The notes under the pieces: generated by a model
Told to the model about the DNA's origin: nothing
What the model saw: the letters and a program-made list of their open reading frames with translations, nothing else
Databases searched by the model: none
Made by a program: the position numbers and the translations under genes
Assembly: GCA_017409845.1 (NCBI GenBank)
Contig: JAFQRY010000026.1
Coordinates: 62,001-126,000 of the forward strand
Direction: 5' to 3'
Origin: Clostridia bacterium
GTDB lineage: Bacteria; Bacillota; Clostridia; Oscillospirales; Acutalibacteraceae
Length of the DNA: 64,000 nt
Part shown: in pieces, positions 61,838 through 64,000 of the stretch
Position numbering within the stretch: position 1 is the first letter of the stretch
Layout of the letters: each line of letters opens with the position of its first letter

Positions 61838-62617
61838 ATGTGCATACCTAAGGTTATTCATCTCTGCTGGTTCGGCAGAGGAGATTTTCCAAAGCTTGCG
61901 AAAATGTGTATTGAAAGCTGGAAGAAATATCTTCCTGATTATGAAATAAAGCTCTGGAACGAAGATAACTATGATGTCAATAAATGCAGCTATACTAAAA
62001 AAGCATATAAAGAACGCAGATGGGCTTTTGTGAGTGATTATGCACGCCTTGACATTCTTTATAATCACGGCGGAATATATATGGATACCGATCTGGAAAT
62101 AATTAAAGATTTTACCGACCTGCTTGAGGAAAAAAGATTTGTCAGCTCTTATATTGAGGGCGGACTTATAACTGCAGGCTTCATTGCCTGCGAAAAAAAT
62201 CATCCGTTTATAAAAAAGATAATTGATTTCTATGATGGGGAATCAAAAAAAATTGAGAATAATCAGCAGATTGATTATATAATGAATCCTCTGATTTTTA
62301 CCGAAGCCGCAATCAGAGAATATGGTTTCAGTTTAACCGACAACAGCTTTGAAAATGATGTAATAACCGTTTATCCTATAGATTATTTTATGGCATATAA
62401 AAAGGTGACGTTCGGAACATCTTATGCTCATTGGCGTTACCGTATAACCAAAAACACTTGTGCACTTCATCATGATATGTCATCATGGCACAAGCGAAAA
62501 AAGCTCACGAAGCTTATCAAATCGACTATAAGGCTGGTATTACCGCAGAATATATATATATCAATGAAAATCAAAAAGAATCTTGAAGAAATTGAAAAAC
62601 GCAAAATGAATAATTGA
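61838..62617 (+). CDS. GT32-type glycosyltransferase
   Basis: 259 residues. IPKVIHLCWFGRGDFPKL at the start is the OCH1/capsular-polysaccharide synthesis pattern, followed by DYARLDILYNHGGIYMDTDLE near 68-88, whose DTD binds the metal and sugar nucleotide. Cytoplasmic enzyme adding a hexose to a lipid-linked repeat. AGAAGGCAGG upstream of the ATG. Placed between the giant glycosidase and the polymerase. Confidence 0.92.
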   Translation: MCIPKVIHLCWFGRGDFPKLAKMCIESWKKYLPDYEIKLWNEDNYDVNKCSYTKKAYKERRWAFVSDYARLDILYNHGGIYMDTDLEIIKDFTDLLEEKRFVSSYIEGGLITAGFIACEKNHPFIKKIIDFYDGESKKIENNQQIDYIMNPLIFTEAAIREYGFSLTDNSFENDVITVYPIDYFMAYKKVTFGTSYAHWRYRITKNTCALHHDMSSWHKRKKLTKLIKSTIRLVLPQNIYISMKIKKNLEEIEKRKMNN

Positions 62618-62644
62618 TTTTCATTTTTATTTTTGGAGAAATCT

Positions 62645-64000
62645 ATGAATCAAATCAGAATTGTAAGCAGTCGCAAATCCTTGCACGACATAATAGTTGT
62701 TTTGTTTCTTTCTTTTGTTGCAGCTATGCCATTCTGGGCTTTCGGTGCACACGGGAAGGACGAAATCTGCATTTTGTCTTTTGTTTTCAACAGCATTGTT
62801 TTTATTGCGGGTATGACATCGTCATATAAGAAATATTCGATATCCATGGAGCTTGTTTATTGGGTTTTTATGTATTTCTTTATGTATTTTGCACCGCTTA
62901 TTCAATATTTGACCTCTGTTTATCCGTGGAGGGGTTCGCTTACGGATAATGATGTGCTTATAACAAATCTTGTTATTTTTCTTTTTAATATTGTTTTTAT
63001 TATCTCTATGATGACGGCAAGAAGAGTTAAAATTAAAAGTATAACCAATGCAAACGTAACCAAGTTTCTTTGCAGTAATTTTGAATTCGGAAAGAAATTT
63101 AAAATTCTTGTAACTGTTGTTGCTGTTTTGATGGCAGTTTTTTCTTTTTCAAGAACTGGTCTTGCAGGAATTGCCGTTTCGAGAGTTCAGGCAACTCAGG
63201 TTTTCTATTTGGGAAGCAATTCTGCAATCAAAATGATTGTTGAATCTGTTATTCCCGCATTTCTTGCCTATATTGTTGCAGAAGCAGCACAGAGCACAAT
63301 TGCCAAAAAAGAAAATCCAATCAGATTTATAATTCTTTTTGCAGCATTGCTTATTTGTTTTTTTCCGACCTCGCTTCCCAGATACAAGACCGTTACGATT
63401 TACGGAACCGTTTTCCTCGTTTTGTTTCCGAAGCTCAGAAAAGGTGCAAAATTTTTCTGGCTTTTCATTATTGCAATGTTCTTCATGTTTCCATTGATGA
63501 ACAGTTTCAGACATATTCTTTCGATGGAGAGCTTTCGTTCTGTTTTTGAAAACGGTTTTATGTCTGTTTATGTTGAAGCTGACTATGATGCATACAGAAT
63601 GCTCAGTTCAGCGATTAAATATGTAAGCAGATTCGGCATAAAATGGGGTTTCCAGCTTCTTGGTGTTTTTCTTTTCTTTGTACCGAGTGCTGTCTGGGGA
63701 GGCAAACCCGGCGGCAGCGGAGCGATGCTTATCCGCTCTGAATTCGGAAATGATGTTGCTTCAAATGTTTCATGTCCGTTCATAGGCGAAGGATATCTTA
63801 ATTTCGGTATTCCCGGTGTAATATTTTTTGCTGTTTTTCTCGGTGTCGCAATATGCAAAATGGATATGGGTTATTGGCGCACCAATAAAGATAAGGAATA
63901 CATTGCATTTTCACCCTATCTTTTCATGATGTTCATGATTCTTTTTATGCTTCGTGGAGACCTGCTGAGCAGCTTCGCATATATCTGCGGCTTTGTCGCA
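62645..64000 (+). CDS. Wzy-like polysaccharide polymerase, cut by window end
   Basis: An open frame of 452 codons reaches the end of the window. ATG 62645 follows GGAG by eight bases. It has about ten membrane helices, a helix start VVLFLSFVAAMPFWAFG, and an external loop with conserved-looking GGKPGGSGAM and a C-terminal GEGYLNFGIPGVIFF motif shared with O-antigen/repeat-unit polymerases. It would join flipped repeat units outside the membrane. Its C-terminus and any following flippase lie outside the window. Confidence 0.75.
   Translation, partial: MNQIRIVSSRKSLHDIIVVLFLSFVAAMPFWAFGAHGKDEICILSFVFNSIVFIAGMTSSYKKYSISMELVYWVFMYFFMYFAPLIQYLTSVYPWRGSLTDNDVLITNLVIFLFNIVFIISMMTARRVKIKSITNANVTKFLCSNFEFGKKFKILVTVVAVLMAVFSFSRTGLAGIAVSRVQATQVFYLGSNSAIKMIVESVIPAFLAYIVAEAAQSTIAKKENPIRFIILFAALLICFFPTSLPRYKTVTIYGTVFLVLFPKLRKGAKFFWLFIIAMFFMFPLMNSFRHILSMESFRSVFENGFMSVYVEADYDAYRMLSSAIKYVSRFGIKWGFQLLGVFLFFVPSAVWGGKPGGSGAMLIRSEFGNDVASNVSCPFIGEGYLNFGIPGVIFFAVFLGVAICKMDMGYWRTNKDKEYIAFSPYLFMMFMILFMLRGDLLSSFAYICGFVA

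Noticed and set aside
1-64000. tRNA, rRNA, insertion sequence or phage genes
   Set aside because: No cloverleaf, rRNA segment, transposase, integrase or terminal inverted repeat was recognised by eye; a covariance or HMM search would be needed to be sure.

Overview
The window reads as a low-to-moderate GC, endospore-forming Firmicute of class Clostridia, probably an anaerobic gut or rumen Oscillospiraceae/Lachnospiraceae-type organism. The evidence is the RemA-gmk-rpoZ-priA-def-fmt-rsmB-rlmN-prpC-prkC-rsgA-spoVM gene order known from Bacillus/Clostridium, a T-box leader on proS, strong AGGAGG-type ribosome binding sites, sigma-A promoters of TTGACA/TATAAT type, and many secreted hydrolases. 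No rRNA, tRNA, CRISPR array, phage gene or insertion sequence was recognised. Species cannot be named from the sequence.

Layout. 1-12146 (+) is a housekeeping block: the end of remA, nucleotide kinase, RNA polymerase omega, replication restart helicase, deformylase and Met-tRNA formyltransferase, rRNA methyltransferases, the PP2C phosphatase/PASTA kinase pair, the RsgA ribosome-assembly GTPase, a 47-residue membrane peptide and a 30-residue SpoVM. 12186-17155 (-) is an arginine-linked operon, argF followed by one open frame fusing the carbamoyl-phosphate synthase large subunit to a diaminopimelate epimerase-like domain. 17281-21370 (-) is a cell-surface O-acylation cassette (SGNH protein, DUF4358 lipoprotein, MBOAT, DHHW protein) ending in a possible Cys-rich 37-residue peptide. 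21560-23576 (-) is proS with its promoter and T-box. 23758-28551 carries an epimerase, AzlCD, a secreted ceramidase-like enzyme and a ZIP transporter.

28603-41026 is rich in hydrolases: an alpha-L-fucosidase, an AT-rich M16 peptidase between 12-bp direct repeats, an exonuclease and rfbB, then five exported or membrane-attached hydrolases (GDSL esterase, GH3 with permuted domains, carboxylesterase, family I.5-like lipase, a second lipase-like protein). 41250-48522 holds an MFS transporter, a GH3 remnant, an operon of an old yellow enzyme, a short-chain dehydrogenase and a fumarate-reductase-type flavoprotein, and a divergent geranylgeranyl-reductase-like flavoprotein sharing an inverted repeat in the promoter region.

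48675-64000 (+) is surface and envelope related: a secreted papain-like protease, a membrane-attached alpha/beta hydrolase, and then a polysaccharide locus. That locus holds a PIG-L deacetylase, initiating phosphoglycosyl transferase, epimerase, ATP-grasp ligase, GNAT acetyltransferase, GT4 glycosyltransferase, a 1680-residue secreted phosphodiester-glycosidase/repeat protein, a GT32 glycosyltransferase and a Wzy-like polymerase cut by the window end. The strongest candidates for something new are the CarB-DapF fusion with a missing epimerase cysteine, the hydrophobic C-terminal tails shared by several secreted enzymes, the small peptides at 11895 and 17394, and the three-enzyme redox operon.
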